A DNA stretch of 5,598 bases from Elusimicrobiota bacterium (GTDB lineage Bacteria > Elusimicrobiota > Elusimicrobia > Elusimicrobiales > UBA9959), in NCBI GenBank assembly GCA_003500765.1, contig DNQL01000137.1:1-5598 (forward strand). Reading direction: 5' to 3'. A program made the translations under genes and the position numbers. Of this stretch, positions 4,595 to 5,598 are shown piece by piece (positions within the stretch are counted from its first letter, which is position 1; every line of letters starts with the position of its first letter). The notes under the pieces are model-generated. The model saw only the letters and a program-made list of their open reading frames with translations. It searched no databases and was not told where the DNA came from.

Positions 4595-5598
4595 AGATAA
4601 CCCCCAATGTAGAGGCGCTGCTCGACTATATCCGCCCCCACAAGGGGCGGCTGCTGCAGGCCGCCGTGGCCATGACGGTACTGGCCGCCATGCGCGGCGC
4701 CATAGTCTACGTGGTCGGTCCCGTCATAGAGGGCATCTTCAACGACCGCAACATGGAGATGCTGCGGCTGATAGTCATCGGCCTCCCGGTCATCTTCGTG
4801 CTCAAAGCCGTCGCCGACTACGTCACCTCCTACCTGATAAACTATGTCGGCCAGAAGACGGTTCAGCGGATGCGAGACGACCTCTTCACGCGCGTACACC
4901 AGCTCTCGATGGAGTTCCACTGGCGCAAACGCTCCTCCGAGGTGATGAGCCGGGTCATAAACGACCTGGCGGCCGTGCAGTCCGCCGTGCAGTCCGTCCC
5001 CCTCTACCTGATCCGCGACCTCTTCACGGTCGTCGCGCTCATCGGGGTACTTTTCTACCTCAACTGGCGCTTCGCCGCCGTCTCGGTCATAATCATGCCC
5101 GCGGCCGCGGCGCTGCTGCGCGTGCTCAGCAAGAAGATGCGGCGCTCCAGCACGCGGGCCCAGGCGACCATGGGACACATCTCCCACCGGTTCCAGGAGA
5201 GCCTGCAGGGCATGACGGTGGTGAAGGCTTTCAATTACGAGGAGCGCGCCATCGAGCGCTTCCGCCGCTCGAACGACGATTTCTTCTCCGAGACCATGCG
5301 CTTTCTGCGCGCCTCGGCGCTGTCCAGCCCGCTGATGGAGCTGCTGGGCAATGTCATGCTGATCCTGATGATCTACATGGGCGGCCTCGAGGTCATGGCC
5401 GGCCGCATGACCTCCGCGGACTTCCTCTCCTTCATGGCCGCCTTTTTCACGGCCTATATGCCGCTGAAGAACATAGCCAGCCTCAATACCCGCGTTCAGC
5501 TGGGCCTGGCGTCCTGGGACCGGGTCAAAGAGATACTCGACGAGCGGCCCGACGTGCCGCCGCCGGCGGCCCCGGTGCGGCTGGGCGACGTGGGCGGC
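4591..5598 (+). CDS. msbA: MsbA-like lipid A ABC exporter (N-terminal 336 residues; cut by window end)
   Basis: An open frame starts at ATG 4591 within an ATGA overlap with the lpxB stop and runs off the window. It is the transmembrane half of an ABC exporter. Hydrophobic segments lie at about residues 20-43, 57-85, 133-157, 159-178, 243-268 and 276-297, six as expected. The first cytoplasmic loop reads MSRVINDLAAVQ (119-130), and the second coupling region reads QESLQGMTVVKAFNYEERAIERF (split at 202-220 and on), both standard for the family. The ATP-binding domain (Walker A, signature, Walker B) would begin just beyond the right edge. MsbA flips lipid A-core from the inner to the outer leaflet of the inner membrane using ATP. 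That substrate is inferred from the position right after lpxB; by sequence alone it could be another type IV exporter. No Shine-Dalgarno is visible, so translation is probably coupled to lpxB. Confidence 0.88.
   Translation, partial: MKITPNVEALLDYIRPHKGRLLQAAVAMTVLAAMRGAIVYVVGPVIEGIFNDRNMEMLRLIVIGLPVIFVLKAVADYVTSYLINYVGQKTVQRMRDDLFTRVHQLSMEFHWRKRSSEVMSRVINDLAAVQSAVQSVPLYLIRDLFTVVALIGVLFYLNWRFAAVSVIIMPAAAALLRVLSKKMRRSSTRAQATMGHISHRFQESLQGMTVVKAFNYEERAIERFRRSNDDFFSETMRFLRASALSSPLMELLGNVMLILMIYMGGLEVMAGRMTSADFLSFMAAFFTAYMPLKNIASLNTRVQLGLASWDRVKEILDERPDVPPPAAPVRLGDVGG

Noticed and set aside
4513..5187. Minus-strand open frame of 224 codons opposite the lpxB end and msbA start
   Set aside because: Its His/Asp/Glu-rich translation mirrors hydrophobic transmembrane codons of msbA on the other strand.
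1..5598. Mobile elements, CRISPR arrays, tRNA or rRNA genes
   Set aside because: I saw no direct repeat arrays, inverted-repeat-bounded transposase, cloverleaf or rRNA-like stretch. Coding genes fill nearly the whole window.

Overview
The window is a single block of plus-strand genes for making and exporting lipid A, the membrane anchor of lipopolysaccharide. The order is lpxC (3' end only), fabZ, lpxA, lpxI, a Gfo/Idh/MocA-family oxidoreductase, lpxB, and msbA (5' part, cut by the window end). The source is therefore a diderm (Gram-negative) bacterium with an LPS-type outer membrane. Base composition is GC-rich. Isoleucine codon use is odd: ATA is about as common as ATC, and I found no ATT. 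Cyanobacteria, Chlamydiae, Bacteroidetes and several candidate phyla share the lpxC-fabZ-lpxA order. LpxI in place of LpxH, plus an oxidoreductase just before lpxB, recalls Deltaproteobacteria, Elusimicrobiota or Omnitrophota-like lineages. That placement is inference; no marker here settles the phylum.

Layout: 2-97 is the last 31 codons of lpxC. fabZ starts 2 bases after the lpxC stop (or overlaps it, if a GTG start is used). A 34-base gap with a good Shine-Dalgarno leads into lpxA. lpxA and lpxI overlap by 8 bases. The 94-base gap from 2241 to 2334 holds an intrinsic-terminator-like hairpin and a second small hairpin before the oxidoreductase gene. A 43-base gap from 3409 to 3451 holds a GC-rich hairpin built from the same hexamers, and lpxB follows without a visible Shine-Dalgarno. 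lpxB and msbA overlap in an ATGA. No stretch above 100 bases lacks a gene.

How the genes work together: LpxA acylates UDP-GlcNAc at the 3 position and LpxC deacetylates the product. LpxD (not in the window) would add the second acyl chain. LpxI hydrolyses UDP-diacylglucosamine to 2,3-diacylglucosamine 1-phosphate (lipid X), and LpxB joins lipid X to another UDP-diacylglucosamine to give the disaccharide. MsbA flips the finished core lipid A across the inner membrane. FabZ draws on the same (R)-3-hydroxyacyl-ACP pool for phospholipid acyl chains, so its place here ties the two competing uses together. The oxidoreductase is the one gene without a fixed place in the standard pathway. Its position between the lpx genes suggests a sugar-nucleotide oxidation that changes the lipid A backbone, as with GnnA elsewhere, but no partner aminotransferase is visible.

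I see no clearly undescribed system. The points that merit a second look are the oxidoreductase, the mid-operon hairpins, the ATA codon habit, and a few active-site substitutions in LpxA and LpxB.
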